DNA of 64,000 nt, taken from contig NZ_QMEV01000001.1 in the NCBI RefSeq assembly GCF_003284935.1, positions 149,702 to 213,701 of the forward strand, given 5' to 3'. Made by a program: the position numbers and the translations under genes. The stretch comes from Mycobacterium colombiense. Its GTDB lineage: Bacteria; Actinomycetota; Actinomycetes; Mycobacteriales; Mycobacteriaceae. The notes below the pieces were generated by a model. That model was not told the DNA's origin and did no database searches. It was given only the letters and a program-made list of their open reading frames with translations. Shown here piece after piece: positions 29,231-38,742 of this stretch (positions within the stretch are counted from its first letter, which is position 1; each line of letters starts with the position of its first letter).

Positions 29231-30511
29231 TTAAGCGCTTTTGTCCCGACGCTCGGAGCGGGAGGGCTTGCGCGGCACGATGGTCGGCAGCACGTTGTCC
29301 TGGACGGTCTCCTTGGTCACGACGACCTTGGCGACGTCGTCGCGGCTCGGGATGTCGTACATCACCGGCAGCAGGACCTCTTCCATGATGGCCCGCAGGC
29401 CGCGGGCCCCGGTGCCGCGGTGAATCGCCTGGTCGGCGATCGCTTCCAGGGCGTCGTCGGTGAATTCCAGCTCGACGTTGTCCATCTCGAAGAGCCGGGT
29501 GTACTGCTTGACCAGCGCGTTCTTCGGCTCGGAGAGGATCTTGACCAGCGACTCGCGGTCCAGGTTGGTCACCGAGGCGACGACCGGGAGCCGGCCGATG
29601 AACTCGGGGATCAGGCCGAACTTGATCAGGTCTTCGGGCATCACGTCGGAGAAGTGGTCGGTGGTGTCGATCTCGGCCTTGGAGCGCACCTCGGCGCCGA
29701 AGCCCAGGCCGCGCTTGCCGACGCGCTCGTAGATGATCTTCTCCAGGCCCGCGAAGGCCCCGGCGACGATGAACAGCACGTTGGTGGTGTCGATCTGGAT
29801 GAACTCTTGGTGCGGGTGCTTGCGGCCGCCCTGTGGGGGAACCGAGGCCTGGGTGCCTTCCAGGATCTTCAGCAGCGCCTGTTGGACGCCCTCACCGGAG
29901 ACGTCGCGGGTGATCGACGGGTTTTCGCTCTTGCGGGCGATCTTGTCGACCTCGTCGATGTAGATGATCCCGGTCTCGGCGCGCTTGACGTCGTAGTCGG
30001 CGGCCTGGATCAGCTTGAGCAAGATGTTCTCGACGTCCTCACCGACGTATCCGGCCTCGGTCAGGGCGGTGGCGTCGGCGATGGCGAACGGGACATTGAG
30101 CATCTTGGCGAGGGTCTGGGCCAGGTAGGTCTTTCCGCAACCGGTCGGCCCGAGCATCAAGATGTTGGACTTGGTCAGCTCGACCGGCTCGTGCCGCGAG
30201 TCCCGGCCCTTTTCACCGGCCTGAATCCGCTTGTAGTGGTTGTAGACGGCGACGGCCAGGGTCCGCTTGGCGGTGTCCTGCCCGATGACGTAGCCCTCGA
30301 GGAACTCCCGGATCTCGACCGGCTTGGGGAGCTCATCGAGCTTCACGTCGTCGGCGTCGGCGAGCTCCTCTTCGATGATCTCGTTGCACAGGTCGATGCA
30401 TTCATCGCAGATGTACACACCGGGGCCCGCAATGAGCTTCTTGACCTGCTTCTGGCTCTTCCCGCAGAACGAGCACTTCAGCAGGTCACCGCCGTCTCCG
30501 ATCCGTGCCAT
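29231..30511 (-). CDS. clpX: ATP-dependent Clp protease ATP-binding subunit ClpX
   Basis: 426 residues. The AAA+ unfoldase that feeds substrates to ClpP1P2. The N-terminal zinc domain is CSFCGKSQ...CDEC (about 13-40), Walker A GPTGCGKT is near 122, Walker [12 protein letters not shown] near 185, followed by the pore loops and the sensor region. ATG at 30511. It is separated from clpP2-clpP1-tig by the mmuM gene, as in M. tuberculosis (Rv2457c), so it has its own promoter. Confidence 0.98.
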   Translation of the reverse strand: MARIGDGGDLLKCSFCGKSQKQVKKLIAGPGVYICDECIDLCNEIIEEELADADDVKLDELPKPVEIREFLEGYVIGQDTAKRTLAVAVYNHYKRIQAGEKGRDSRHEPVELTKSNILMLGPTGCGKTYLAQTLAKMLNVPFAIADATALTEAGYVGEDVENILLKLIQAADYDVKRAETGIIYIDEVDKIARKSENPSITRDVSGEGVQQALLKILEGTQASVPPQGGRKHPHQEFIQIDTTNVLFIVAGAFAGLEKIIYERVGKRGLGFGAEVRSKAEIDTTDHFSDVMPEDLIKFGLIPEFIGRLPVVASVTNLDRESLVKILSEPKNALVKQYTRLFEMDNVELEFTDDALEAIADQAIHRGTGARGLRAIMEEVLLPVMYDIPSRDDVAKVVVTKETVQDNVLPTIVPRKPSRSERRDKSA

Positions 30512-30852
30512 GGTGCGTCAGCGCCTACTTCCTGTTCGCCGTTGCTGTTGCCTGTCCCCGCATGTATTCACCGACGCTACCCGCTTGATCGGGCCCGCCG
30601 CGACCATAAGCGCCGAATCGCGCCGATGGTATTTGCGGGAGTTCATGCCTCTTCCGTATGGATGAAACATATAGCCACACGGTGCCCCTCACTCGCGAAA
30701 GGCGCGCTTTGCGTGTCTTTGGCGTGTCGCGGCCGTGATGCGACCGAGGCTGACTGCCCCCCCGATCCCGCTACCGGTGGAGGTGCCAACCCGACGCCGA
30801 CGATCGCGCGAGGCCTGGGCGGACCCCCGGGAAATCACCCTACAGTGGCGAG
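30512..30852. other. 341-bp divergent intergenic region between clpX and mmuM
   Basis: No gene seen. It should carry the clpX promoter (minus strand) and the mmuM promoter (plus strand). An imperfect symmetrical GCGAAAGGCGCGCTTTGC lies at 30695-30712. It could be an operator, but the arms do not match exactly and I do not assign it to ClgR or another regulator. M. tuberculosis has a gene for an MFS protein (Rv2459) after mmuM that is absent here. Confidence 0.5.
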
Positions 30853-31776
30853 GTGGGTTTGGCTGGGGGCTTCGACTGGCCCGGCGGATCCGTGCTGCTC
30901 GACGGCGGGTTGGCCACCGAGCTCGAAGTGCGCGGCCACGACCTATCCGATTCCCTGTGGTCGGCCAGGCTGCTCGCGGACGCCCCCCAGGACATCGTCG
31001 ACGTGCACGCCGCCTACTTTCGCGCCGGAGCGACGATCGCGACGACGGCGAGCTACCAGGCCTCGTTCGAGGGCTTTGCGGCCCGTGGGTTCGATCGCCG
31101 GGAGACCGCCGGGTTGTTGCGCCGCAGCGTCGCGCTTGCCCGGGCGGCGCGGGACGACGCCGGCGTCGACGGCCTGCTCGTCGCCGCGTCGATCGGGCCG
31201 TACGGCGCGGCGCTGGCCGACGGCTCCGAATACCGGGGCCGCTATGGCCTGTCGGTTGCGGCGTTGGCGCGCTGGCATCGGCCCCGCCTGGAGCTCCTGG
31301 CCGCCGCCGGCGCCGACGTGCTCGCGTGCGAAACAGTGCCCGACGTCGACGAGGCGCAGGCGCTGGTGGATTCGGTGCGCGCGGTCGGCGTGCCGGCGTG
31401 GCTGAGCTACACCATCGACGGGGACCACACCCGCGCCGGGCAGCCGCTGGCCGAGGCGTTCTCGGTGGCCGCCGGCGTGGACGAGATCGTCGCGATCGGC
31501 GTGAACTGCTGCGCGCCCGAGGACGTGTTGCCCGCGATTGCGCGCGCCGCGGCCATAGCCAAACCCGTCATCGTCTACCCGAACAGCGGTGAACGCTGGG
31601 ATGCCTTGCGGCGCAAATGGATCGGACCGTCGCGGTTCGACGCGAGCCTGGCCGCGCAATGGATCGCGGCAGGTGCCCGCATCGTCGGCGGATGCTGCCG
31701 GGTCGGACCCGGCGATATCGCGGCGATTCGCCGAACGTGCAGTCAGGGCGGAAAATCGGACGAAAACTCGCCGTGA
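30853..31776 (+). CDS. mmuM: Homocysteine S-methyltransferase
   Basis: 307 residues. It makes methionine from homocysteine with S-methylmethionine or S-adenosylmethionine as donor. The zinc ligands are the Cys in GVNCCAPEDV and the Cys pair in GGCCRVGP near the C-terminus. The N-terminal LLDGGLATELEVRG marks the homocysteine-binding barrel. GTG start at 30853, preceded by a weak GGCGAG site. Orthologue of Rv2458, in the same place between clpX and clpP2. Its stop lies within an inverted repeat. Confidence 0.95.
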   Translation: MGLAGGFDWPGGSVLLDGGLATELEVRGHDLSDSLWSARLLADAPQDIVDVHAAYFRAGATIATTASYQASFEGFAARGFDRRETAGLLRRSVALARAARDDAGVDGLLVAASIGPYGAALADGSEYRGRYGLSVAALARWHRPRLELLAAAGADVLACETVPDVDEAQALVDSVRAVGVPAWLSYTIDGDHTRAGQPLAEAFSVAAGVDEIVAIGVNCCAPEDVLPAIARAAAIAKPVIVYPNSGERWDALRRKWIGPSRFDASLAAQWIAAGARIVGGCCRVGPGDIAAIRRTCSQGGKSDENSP

Positions 31777-31790
31777 GTGCACGTTCGGCG
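31729..31790. terminator. 13-bp perfect inverted repeat spanning the mmuM 3' end, facing clpP2
   Basis: CGCCGAACGTGCA (31729-31741) is matched exactly by its reverse complement at 31778-31790, with 36 bp between. The left arm is inside mmuM and the right arm is past its stop, before the clpP2 stop. It is likely to act as a bidirectional terminator for the converging genes. The same sequence may be a dispersed element. Confidence 0.5.
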
Positions 31791-31804
31791 ACGGACCGAA
31801 AACG

Positions 31805-32440
31805 TCAGGCGGTCTGCGCCGAGAGCTTCCGGTACTCGAGCACGGTGTCGATGATCCCGTAATCCTTGGCCTCTTCGGCGGTCAGGATCTTGTCCCGGTC
31901 GGTGTCCTTGCGGACCGTCGCGGCGTCCTTGCCGGTGTGGCGGGCCAGGGTGGTCTCCATCAGCGTGCGCATCCGCTCGATCTCGGCGGCCTGGATCTCC
32001 AGGTCGGAGAACTGCCCCTGGATCACACCCTGCAGCGAAGGCTGGTGGATGAGCACCCGGGCGTTGGGCAGCGCCATCCGCTTGCCCGGCGTCCCGGCGG
32101 CCAGCAGCACCGCCGCGGCCGAGGCGGCCTGGCCCAGGCACACCGTCTGGATGTCGGCGCGCACGTACTGCATGGTGTCGTAAATCGCCATCAGCGAGGT
32201 GAATCCGCCACCGGGCGAGTTGATGTACATGGTGATGTCACGGTCGGGGTCCAGCGACTCGAGCACCAGCAGCTGGGCCATGATGTCGTTCGCCGACGCG
32301 TCGTCGACCTGGACGCCGAGGAAGATGATGCGTTCCTCGAACAGCTTGTTGTAGGGATTGGATTCCTTGATCCCGAAGCTGGAGTGCTCGATGAACGACG
32401 GCAGGATGTAGCGCGCCTGGGGCTGGGTTTCGGGGTTCAC
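31805..32440 (-). CDS. clpP2: ATP-dependent Clp protease proteolytic subunit ClpP2
   Basis: 211 residues. With ClpP1 it forms the mixed double-heptamer protease essential in mycobacteria. The catalytic Ser107 is in GQAASAAA, His132 in IHQPSLQG, and the Asp is in the DTDRDKI region. GTG 32440 overlaps the clpP1 stop by 4 bp; the open frame to 32527 lies inside clpP1. The short N-terminus ([19 protein letters not shown]) agrees with a propeptide that is trimmed in M. tuberculosis. Confidence 0.96.
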   Translation of the reverse strand: MNPETQPQARYILPSFIEHSSFGIKESNPYNKLFEERIIFLGVQVDDASANDIMAQLLVLESLDPDRDITMYINSPGGGFTSLMAIYDTMQYVRADIQTVCLGQAASAAAVLLAAGTPGKRMALPNARVLIHQPSLQGVIQGQFSDLEIQAAEIERMRTLMETTLARHTGKDAATVRKDTDRDKILTAEEAKDYGIIDTVLEYRKLSAQTA

Positions 32441-33036
32441 TGGGCTTCTCCATTGGTGATGTGGGCGGCGCGGGTGATGATGTGGTCGACGAAGCCGTAT
32501 TCGAGGGCTTCCTGCGCGGTGAACCAACGGTCGCGATCGGAATCCGCCTCGATGCGCTCGATCGACTGGCCGGTGAACTCGGCGTTGAGCCGGAACATCT
32601 CCTTCTTGATGACGTGGAACTGCTCGGCCTGGATGGCGATGTCGGCCGCGCTACCGGTCACGCCACCCAGCGGCTGGTGCATCAGGATGCGGGCATGCGG
32701 CAACGCGAACCGCTTGCCCTTGGTGCCGGCGGCCAACAGGAACTCCCCCATCGAGGCGGCCATGCCCATCGCGTAGGTGGCGATGTCACACGGCGCCAGC
32801 ACCATGGTGTCGTAGATCGCCATCCCGGCGCTGATCGATCCGCCCGGGGAGTTGATGTAGAGGCTGATGTCTTTGTCGCTGTCCTCGGCGGCGAGCAGCA
32901 GAATCTGCGCGCACAGCCGGTTGGCGACTTCGTCGTTCACCTCTGAACCCAGGAAGATGATGCGCTCGGAGAGCAAGCGCTCATAGACCGAATCTGTGAG
33001 GTTGAGACCCACCGAATTCGAACGCATGTCAGTCAC
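32437..33036 (-). CDS. clpP1: ATP-dependent Clp protease proteolytic subunit ClpP1
   Basis: 199 residues. Catalytic triad Ser95 (GMAASMGEF), His120 (MHQPLGG) and Asp169 (SDRDRW). ClpP1 is the partner of ClpP2; in M. tuberculosis the two rings are needed together and ClpX/ClpC1 dock on ClpP2. GTG 33036 (MTDMRSNS) has an AGGTAA site; ATG 33027 is the alternative. It overlaps clpP2 by 4 bp, giving coupled production of the two subunits. A 105-bp gap separates it from tig. Confidence 0.96.
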   Translation of the reverse strand: MTDMRSNSVGLNLTDSVYERLLSERIIFLGSEVNDEVANRLCAQILLLAAEDSDKDISLYINSPGGSISAGMAIYDTMVLAPCDIATYAMGMAASMGEFLLAAGTKGKRFALPHARILMHQPLGGVTGSAADIAIQAEQFHVIKKEMFRLNAEFTGQSIERIEADSDRDRWFTAQEALEYGFVDHIITRAAHITNGEAQ

Positions 33037-33141
33037 GACTGGGTTACCTGCTTTCTTCAGACCTGTATTCACGACACTAACCAACCAAGGCCGCCGTTTC
33101 GCGGCACGCACCCCGCGTTCGCTCAGAGCGTCACGGCGCGG

Positions 33142-34581
33142 TCACTCCCCGGCGTCGGCCTCGTCGGACTCGCCGGCCTCCGAAGTTGAATCGTCGGCCT
33201 CCTCAGCCTCGCCCGCCGGCTCGGCATCGTCGGCCTCCGAAGTTGAATCGTCGGCCTCCGAACGCTTGCCGAAGAATTCACTGGTGTCGATGGCGTTTCC
33301 GGAGGTATCGGTGACGGTCGCCGCCCGGATCACCTCGGCGATGGCCAGCGCCCGGCGCACATCGGCGAACATCGCCGGCAGCTGGTTGTTCTCCTGGAGG
33401 TAGGCCAACAGCTGCTGGGGCTCGATGCCGTATTGCCGCGACGTCGCCACCAGCCGCTCGGTCAGGTCGTCCTGGCCGACCTGGACGTCTAGCTCGTCGG
33501 CCAGGGCGTCCAGCAGCAGCTGCCGTTTCACGTCCGTCTCGGCGGCGGTGCGCGTCTCGGTCTCGAACTCTTCGCGCGACTTGCCTTGCTGGGCCAGCAC
33601 TTCCTCCAGCTTGGATTCGTCGTGGTCGAGGCTGTGCAAGGCGTTGTGCAGGGCGCTGTCCACCTGCGCCTTGACGATCGCTTCGGGCAGCGGCACCTCG
33701 ACCTGCTCGAGCAGCGCGTCGAGCGCGGCCTCCCGAATGTTTTCGGCCTGCTGGGCGCGCTTGGTCCGGCCGACCTGGTCGCGCAGGTTGGCCTTCAGCT
33801 CCTCGATGGTGTCGAACTCGCTGGCCAGTTGGGCGAACTCGTCGTCGGCCTCGGGCAGCTCCCGTTCCTTGATCGACTTGACCGTGACGGTGACCTGCGC
33901 GTCCTTGCCCGCGTGCTCGCCGGTCGCCAGCTGCGCGGTGAACTCCTTGGATTCGTCGACGGACAGCCCGACCAGGGCCTCGTCGAGGCCCGCGATCAGC
34001 CGGCCCGAACCGACCTCGTGGGACAGGCCCTGCGCGGCGGCCCCCGGGACCTCTTCCCCGTCGATGGTGGCCGACAGGTCGATCGAGACGAAGTCGCCGT
34101 CGGCGATGGGGCGGTCCACCCCGGTCAGCGTCCCGAATCGGGCACGCAGAGACTGCAGTTCGGCGTCGACGTCGTCGTCGCTGACCTCGATCGGGTCCAC
34201 CGAGACCTTGAGCTCACCGGGGTCCGGCAGGGTCAGCTTGGGGCGCACGTCGACCTCGGCGGTGAACGCCAGCTCCTCGCCGTACTCCTTTTTGGTGACC
34301 TCGATCTCGGGCTGGCCCAGCGGGTGCACCTCCGACTCGGCGACGGCCTGCCCGTATCGCGCCGGCAGCGCCTCGCTGACGACCTGATCCAGCATGGCCT
34401 CGCGACCGAACCGGGCCTCCAGCAACTTCGCCGGCGCTTTGCCCGGCCGGAATCCGGGCAGCCGCACCTGGCGGGCCAGCTCCTTGTACGCGCGCTGGAA
34501 GTCGGGTTCGAGTTCTGAGAAGGGGACCTCCACGTTGATGCGCACCCGGGTGGGGCTCAACTGCTCGACGGTGCTCTTCAC
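33142..34581 (-). CDS. tig: Trigger factor
   Basis: 479 residues. A ribosome-bound chaperone and peptidyl-prolyl isomerase. The ribosome-binding domain is at 1-145 (GFRPGKAP motif), the FKBP-like PPIase domain at about 155-240 ([16 protein letters not shown]), and the helical substrate cradle after that. The last 45 or so residues are an acidic Ser/Glu/Asp tail with a duplicated segment. GTG start at 34581 ([21 protein letters not shown]); the frame upstream overlaps tRNA-Pro and is not used. First in the tig-clpP1-clpP2 group. Confidence 0.97.
   Translation of the reverse strand: MKSTVEQLSPTRVRINVEVPFSELEPDFQRAYKELARQVRLPGFRPGKAPAKLLEARFGREAMLDQVVSEALPARYGQAVAESEVHPLGQPEIEVTKKEYGEELAFTAEVDVRPKLTLPDPGELKVSVDPIEVSDDDVDAELQSLRARFGTLTGVDRPIADGDFVSIDLSATIDGEEVPGAAAQGLSHEVGSGRLIAGLDEALVGLSVDESKEFTAQLATGEHAGKDAQVTVTVKSIKERELPEADDEFAQLASEFDTIEELKANLRDQVGRTKRAQQAENIREAALDALLEQVEVPLPEAIVKAQVDSALHNALHSLDHDESKLEEVLAQQGKSREEFETETRTAAETDVKRQLLLDALADELDVQVGQDDLTERLVATSRQYGIEPQQLLAYLQENNQLPAMFADVRRALAIAEVIRAATVTDTSGNAIDTSEFFGKRSEADDSTSEADDAEPAGEAEEADDSTSEAGESDEADAGE
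33174..33259 (-). repeat. Two 29-bp direct repeats in the 3' end of tig
   Basis: An identical 29-bp sequence occurs at 33174-33202 and 33231-33259, a 57-bp (19-codon) period. It encodes EADDSTSEA twice in the acidic tail of trigger factor, a simple in-frame duplication. Confidence 0.85.
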
Positions 34582-34661
34582 GGGTGTGCTCCTCAGTGCT
34601 CGTTCTTGGTTCGTTCTCGGTGTCGGTGGGCCGTGCGAAAGCACGGGGCCAGTCGTGCTGG

Positions 34662-34735
34662 TCGGGGTGACAGGATTTGAACCTGCGGCCTTCCGCTCCC
34701 AAAGCGGATGCGCTACCAAGCTGCGCTACACCCCG
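34662..34735 (-). tRNA. tRNA-Pro (anticodon TGG)
   Basis: 74 nt without CCA. The acceptor stem CGGGGTG pairs with CACCCCG; the anticodon loop TTTGGGA gives TGG; the T-loop is TTCAAAT. It lies directly upstream of tig on the same strand. Confidence 0.96.
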
Positions 34736-34884
34736 CGCTGACCTCGATGATCCTAAGGCCCCTGAAACACTGGGTTGGTCACGGGCTTCGCAGCGACGTC
34801 GCAGACCTTACGGAGCGATCACAAAACCGAGTCGATTAGATTTGATCTTCGTCGCCAGCTACAGTCACGCTCGACTGAACACAT

Positions 34885-34955
34885 GCGGGCGTAGCTCAAT
34901 GGTAGAGCCCTAGTCTTCCAAACTAGCTACGCGGGTTCGATTCCCGTCGCCCGCT
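34885..34955 (+). tRNA. tRNA-Gly (anticodon TCC)
   Basis: 71 nt without CCA. The acceptor GCGGGCG pairs with CGCCCGC; the D-arm is GCTCAATGGTAGAGC; the anticodon loop CTTCCAA gives TCC; the T-loop is TTCGATT. It is divergent from tRNA-Pro and 32 bp before the esterase gene. Confidence 0.96.
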
Positions 34956-34987
34956 CGGGCTAACTATCTGCTCGATAGAGAGGCGCC

Positions 34988-36178
34988 ATGAGCGACCTGA
35001 AGACCGACGTGTCGATTCATGGCTCATGCGCGTCGGACTTCGTCGGGGTTCGCGACGCATTCGAGCGCAATTTCACCCTGGGCGATGAAGTCGGCGCCGC
35101 CGTCGCGGTGTGGGTCGACGGGTCGCTGGTCGTCAATCTGTGGGGTGGCTGGGCCGACGCGGCCCGTACCCGGCCGTGGCAGCAGAACACCCTGACCACG
35201 GTGTTGTCCGGCACGAAGGGCCTGTCGGCCACCTGCGTGCACCAGCTCGCCGACCGCGGCGAGCTGGACCTGCAGGCTCCCGTCGCCCACTACTGGCCCG
35301 AGTTCGCCCAGGCGGGCAAACAGGACATCACGCTGGCGATGGTGATGAGCCACCGATCCGGGGTGATCGGCCCCCGCACCCGCATGCGGTGGGAGCAGGT
35401 CGCCGACTGGGACTACGTCTGCGAACAGCTGGCCGCCGCCGAGCCGTGGTGGGAGCCGGGCACCGCGCAGGGCTACCACATGACCACCTTCGGTTTCATC
35501 ACCGGCGAGGTGTTCCGGCGGGTGACGGGCCGGACCATCGGCCAGTACCTGCGCACCGAGATCGCCGAACCGTTCGGCGCCGACGTGCACATCGGGCTGC
35601 CGCTGAGCGAGCAACACCGGTGCGCCGAGCGGGTCAACAAGCCGCATGCCCGCGACCTGCTGGCCGACGCGAACGCCCCCGGCTATCCCACCAGCCTCGC
35701 GGAGCATCCCAAGGCGGGGCTGTCGATCTCGATGGGGTTCGCCCCCGACGACGAACTCGGCTCGCACGACCTGAACCTGTGGCGCGAGCTCGAGTTCCCG
35801 GGCACCAATGGTCAGGTCTCGGCGCTGGGACTGGCGACGTTCTACAACGCGCTCGCCCAGGAAAAGGTGCTCAGCCGCGAGCACATGGATTTGGTGCGGG
35901 TCTGCCAGGGCGGCCTAGAGACCGATCTGGTGCTGGGGCCGCGGGTGGCCGACCACGGCTGGGGTTTGGGCTACATGCTCAATCAGCGCTGCGTCAACGG
36001 GCCGAATCCGCGCATCTTCGGCCACGGCGGGCTGGGCGGCTCGTTCGGGTTCGTCGACCTAGAGCACCGCATCGGCTACGCCTATGTCGCCAACCATTTC
36101 GACCCGACCAAGGCCAACGCCGATCCGCGCAGCCTGGTGCTGTCCAACGAGGTCTACTCCGTGCTGGGAGTCATCTGA
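34988..36178 (+). CDS. lipP: Serine esterase / beta-lactamase family (LipP type)
   Basis: 396 residues. A class-C-beta-lactamase-like hydrolase. The nucleophile is the Ser of SGTKG (SxxK) near residue 76; the Tyr of the second motif is in GYHMTTFG; the third motif is replaced by HGGLGGSFG near 340. There is no signal peptide, so it is likely cytoplasmic and an esterase rather than a penicillin-binding protein. ATG 34988 after GAGAGG. Orthologue of Rv2463 by position. Confidence 0.92.
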   Translation: MSDLKTDVSIHGSCASDFVGVRDAFERNFTLGDEVGAAVAVWVDGSLVVNLWGGWADAARTRPWQQNTLTTVLSGTKGLSATCVHQLADRGELDLQAPVAHYWPEFAQAGKQDITLAMVMSHRSGVIGPRTRMRWEQVADWDYVCEQLAAAEPWWEPGTAQGYHMTTFGFITGEVFRRVTGRTIGQYLRTEIAEPFGADVHIGLPLSEQHRCAERVNKPHARDLLADANAPGYPTSLAEHPKAGLSISMGFAPDDELGSHDLNLWRELEFPGTNGQVSALGLATFYNALAQEKVLSREHMDLVRVCQGGLETDLVLGPRVADHGWGLGYMLNQRCVNGPNPRIFGHGGLGGSFGFVDLEHRIGYAYVANHFDPTKANADPRSLVLSNEVYSVLGVI

Positions 36179-36183
36179 CAACA

Positions 36184-36219
36184 CAAATGCGCCCCGCCGG
36201 TATCGGCAGGGCGCATTTG
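36184..36219. terminator. Bidirectional hairpin terminator after lipP
   Basis: A perfect 11-bp outer stem (36184-36194 with 36209-36219) encloses a small inner stem. The right arm carries ATTTG. It lies between the converging lipP and the small secreted protein gene. Confidence 0.75.
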
Positions 36220-36237
36220 GTTGCGTGACCTATCGGA

Positions 36238-36549
36238 TCACGGGTGCCAGCCGGGAGGCGGCGGCCCGCCCGGGCCCCACGGGCCACCCGGGTGCGGCGG
36301 CGGTCCCTCGGGACCCCAGCCCGGGCCGCCGGCCGGACCGGGCGGATTCCAGCCGCCGGGTCCGCCCCGCCAGTCGTGGCAGTTGTTCCAGTCCCAGTTG
36401 TTGCCCCAGCCCGGGTCCCACCACTCACCCGGACACCATTGCGGGAAGGGGCCTGGGTGGGCCTGCGCCTCGGTTGCGACGCCCAAGCCCGCCAAACCCA
36501 GCCCACCGATTGCGAGAGCCGTTGCGGCCAAACGTGGAAGAGTTTTCAC
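36238..36549 (-). CDS. Small secreted Gly/Pro/Trp-rich protein
   Basis: 103 residues. A signal peptide of about 29 residues (LAATALAIGGLGLAG ... EAQA) is followed by a mature chain made almost only of Gly, Pro, Trp and Asn, with two Cys (QWCPGEWW, NNCHDWRG) that could form a disulphide. GTG 36549 is chosen because it begins the signal peptide; an ATG frame reaches 36621 but adds a polar non-signal segment. Similar short WG-rich exported proteins occur in mycobacteria; the function is unknown. It has no clear partner. Confidence 0.75.
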   Translation of the reverse strand: MKTLPRLAATALAIGGLGLAGLGVATEAQAHPGPFPQWCPGEWWDPGWGNNWDWNNCHDWRGGPGGWNPPGPAGGPGWGPEGPPPHPGGPWGPGGPPPPGWHP

Positions 36550-36652
36550 GTGGTCTCTGGTACCCGTTTTGGTGCTTTGGCTAAACAATTGGCGCCGGCG
36601 GTTCGAGCCGAGAGTTCCCACCCACCGGGCCGACCCCGGTCGGCCCGCTAGC

Positions 36653-37459
36653 TCATTGCTGGCATGCCGGGCACCAGAAGACGTTTCGGCCCTCGAGCAC
36701 CGTCGTGCGGATCGGATCGCCGGACACCCGGCAGGGCTCGCCGGCCCGCCGGTAAACGTAGGTCCGGGGTCGATCGGGTCGGTACGACGGCGCGCCGTGG
36801 TCGTGTTCGGGCCGCACCACGATGATCTTGCCGCGGCGCAGTCCGACCTTCATCAGGGCGACCAGATCGATCCAGGCCGCGTCGAACTCGTCCTCTCCGA
36901 CGTCGCGGCCGGGCCGGAACGGGTCGATCCGGTGGCGGAAGAGCAACTCGCTGCGATAGACATTGCCCACCCCGGCCATCACGGTCTGGTCCATCAACAG
37001 TGCCCCAATAGGCCTGCGCGACTTGGCGATTCGCTTCCACGCCCACGATGGGTCGGCGTCGCTGCGCAACGGATCGGGGCCGAGCCTGGCCAGGACGTCG
37101 CTGACCTGGCCCTCGTCGATGACTTCGCACACCGTCGGCCCGCGCAGGTCGGTGCCGTAGCCCGCGCCGATCATGCGCATCCGCACCTGCCCGACCGCTT
37201 CGGGAAACAGTCCGTCGTCGGGCCGTTCCCATTCGGTGAAGGCGCCGTACAGCCCGAGATGCACGTGCACGATCGGCCCGCCGGCGTAGTGATGAAACAG
37301 GTGCTTGCCCCATGCGCTGGTGCGCTGCAACACTCGCCCGTCGACCACGGCGGCCGAATCAGCGAAGCGACCCTGCGGGCTCGATACCGCGACGGGGGCG
37401 CCGGCGTAGCGGCGTTGGTGCAGCCGGGCCAACCGATGCAGGGTATGCCCCTCGGGCAC
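36653..37459 (-). CDS. nei: Fpg/Nei-family DNA glycosylase (endonuclease VIII type)
   Basis: 268 residues. Base-excision repair enzyme for oxidised pyrimidines, with AP lyase activity. The catalytic N-terminal Pro2-Glu3 is in MPEGHT, a Lys is near 52 in SAWGKHLF, and the H2TH region is MAGVGNVYRSELLF. The C-terminal zinc finger should have four Cys, but the first pair reads C-R-V-S (EPCRVSGD) while the second CPAC is intact. Position corresponds to Rv2464c (Nei1). Close to rpiB, whose stop is 18 bp upstream. Confidence 0.94.
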   Translation of the reverse strand: MPEGHTLHRLARLHQRRYAGAPVAVSSPQGRFADSAAVVDGRVLQRTSAWGKHLFHHYAGGPIVHVHLGLYGAFTEWERPDDGLFPEAVGQVRMRMIGAGYGTDLRGPTVCEVIDEGQVSDVLARLGPDPLRSDADPSWAWKRIAKSRRPIGALLMDQTVMAGVGNVYRSELLFRHRIDPFRPGRDVGEDEFDAAWIDLVALMKVGLRRGKIIVVRPEHDHGAPSYRPDRPRTYVYRRAGEPCRVSGDPIRTTVLEGRNVFWCPACQQ

Positions 37460-37477
37460 GCGCAGACCCTTCCGGCG

Positions 37478-37957
37478 TCAGCTCGCCGCGCCGGGTACCG
37501 GCGGGGCCTGGTGGGTGCGTTCGTATTCGGCGAGTATGTCGATACGCCGTTGGTGGCGTTCGGCTTTCGCCCAGGGCGTGGTCAAGAAGGCGTCGACGAT
37601 GGCCAGCGCCTCGGCCACGGTGTGCATGCGGCCGCCGATGCCGATCAGTTGGGCGTTGTTGTGTTCGCGGGCCAGCGCCGCCGTTTCGACGCTCCAGGCC
37701 AGCGCGCACCGCGCGCCGGGCACCTTGTTCGCCGCGATCTGCTCGCCGTTGCCCGAGCCGCCCAGGACAATGCCCAGGCTGTCCGGGTCGGCCACCGTCC
37801 GCGCCGCGGCCGCGATGCAAAACGCCGGGTAGTCGTCTTCGGCGTCGTAGGTGAAGGCGCCGCAATCGATCGGCTCGTGCCCGGATTTGGTGAGGTGATC
37901 GATGATCTGCTGCTTGAGCTCGAATCCGGCGTGGTCAGAGCCGAGGTAGACGCGCAT
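37478..37957 (-). CDS. rpiB: Ribose-5-phosphate isomerase B
   Basis: 159 residues. It interconverts ribose 5-phosphate and ribulose 5-phosphate; the RpiB form is the only one in M. tuberculosis. The N-terminal MRVYLGSDHAGFELK, the phosphate loop GGSGNGEQIAANKVPGARCAL and the HNNAQLIGIGGRM segment are clear. ATG 37957; the open frame to 38173 has no homology. 18 bp before nei on the same strand. Confidence 0.97.
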   Translation of the reverse strand: MRVYLGSDHAGFELKQQIIDHLTKSGHEPIDCGAFTYDAEDDYPAFCIAAAARTVADPDSLGIVLGGSGNGEQIAANKVPGARCALAWSVETAALAREHNNAQLIGIGGRMHTVAEALAIVDAFLTTPWAKAERHQRRIDILAEYERTHQAPPVPGAAS

Positions 37958-38027
37958 GCCCGCAATCCTTACACAGCCACCCGCGGCCCTGACGTCGGCG
38001 ATGGAAAGCCGAGCAGCCCCTACCGGT

Positions 38028-38651
38028 CTAGTCGAATTCGGGCTTCTCGTTGCGGCTGCGCTTGAGCTCGAAGAAGTGCGGGTAGGACGCGAAGGCCACC
38101 GAGGCGTCCCACAGCTTGCCCGCTTCCTCGCCGCGCGGGATCTTGGAGAGCACCGGCCCGAAGAACGCCACATTGTTGACGTGGATGGTCGGCGTGCCGA
38201 CGTCGTCGCCCACCGCGTCCATGCCGGCGTGGTGGCTCTTGCGCAGCGCCTCGTCGTAGGCGTCGCTGTTCGCGGCGTCCGCCAACTCCGACGGCAAGCC
38301 CACCTCGTCCAACGACTGCTTGATGACGTCGTCCAGGTCTTTGTTGCCCTTGTTGTGAATCTGGGTGCCCATCGCGGTGTACAGCGGCGCGAGCACCTCG
38401 GAGCCGTGGGCCTGCTCGGCGGCGATCGCCACCCGCACCGGGCCGAAGGCCTTCGACAACCGTTCGCGGTACTCGTCGGGCAGGCCCTCGCGGTTTTCGT
38501 TGAGCACCGCCAGGCTCATCACGTGAAAGTTCACCTCGATGTCGCGGACCTTCTCCACCTCGAGGATCCAGCGCGAGGTGATCCACGCCCACGGACACAG
38601 CGGATCGAACCAGAAATCGGCTTTGTTCTTCGCGGCGGCGGTGTCAGGCAT
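38028..38651 (-). CDS. Mycothiol-dependent DsbA-like reductase (Rv2466c type)
   Basis: 207 residues. A thioredoxin-fold protein with a helical insert. The active site FDPLCPWAW has one Cys (Cys19) where thioredoxins have two, matching the mycothiol-dependent nitroreductase Rv2466c, known from the literature for activating the prodrug TP053 and for oxidative-stress defence. The cis-Pro region is VGTPTIHVN near 155. ATG 38651; the open frame extends to 38798 without homology and overlaps the divergent pepN start. It is divergent from pepN. Confidence 0.94.
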   Translation of the reverse strand: MPDTAAAKNKADFWFDPLCPWAWITSRWILEVEKVRDIEVNFHVMSLAVLNENREGLPDEYRERLSKAFGPVRVAIAAEQAHGSEVLAPLYTAMGTQIHNKGNKDLDDVIKQSLDEVGLPSELADAANSDAYDEALRKSHHAGMDAVGDDVGTPTIHVNNVAFFGPVLSKIPRGEEAGKLWDASVAFASYPHFFELKRSRNEKPEFD

Positions 38652-38742
38652 GGCTGATCCTCTCGTTGGTTGAAAGTCCGATGTGCACAACCGTAGGCCT
38701 GCGCATCCTGTTCCCGGAGTGCCCGACCCGTAAGTTGGACAC

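Noticed and set aside
30695..30712. Imperfect palindrome in the clpX-mmuM gap as a ClgR box
   Set aside because: The arms are not exact and do not match the expected ClgR consensus well enough to call.
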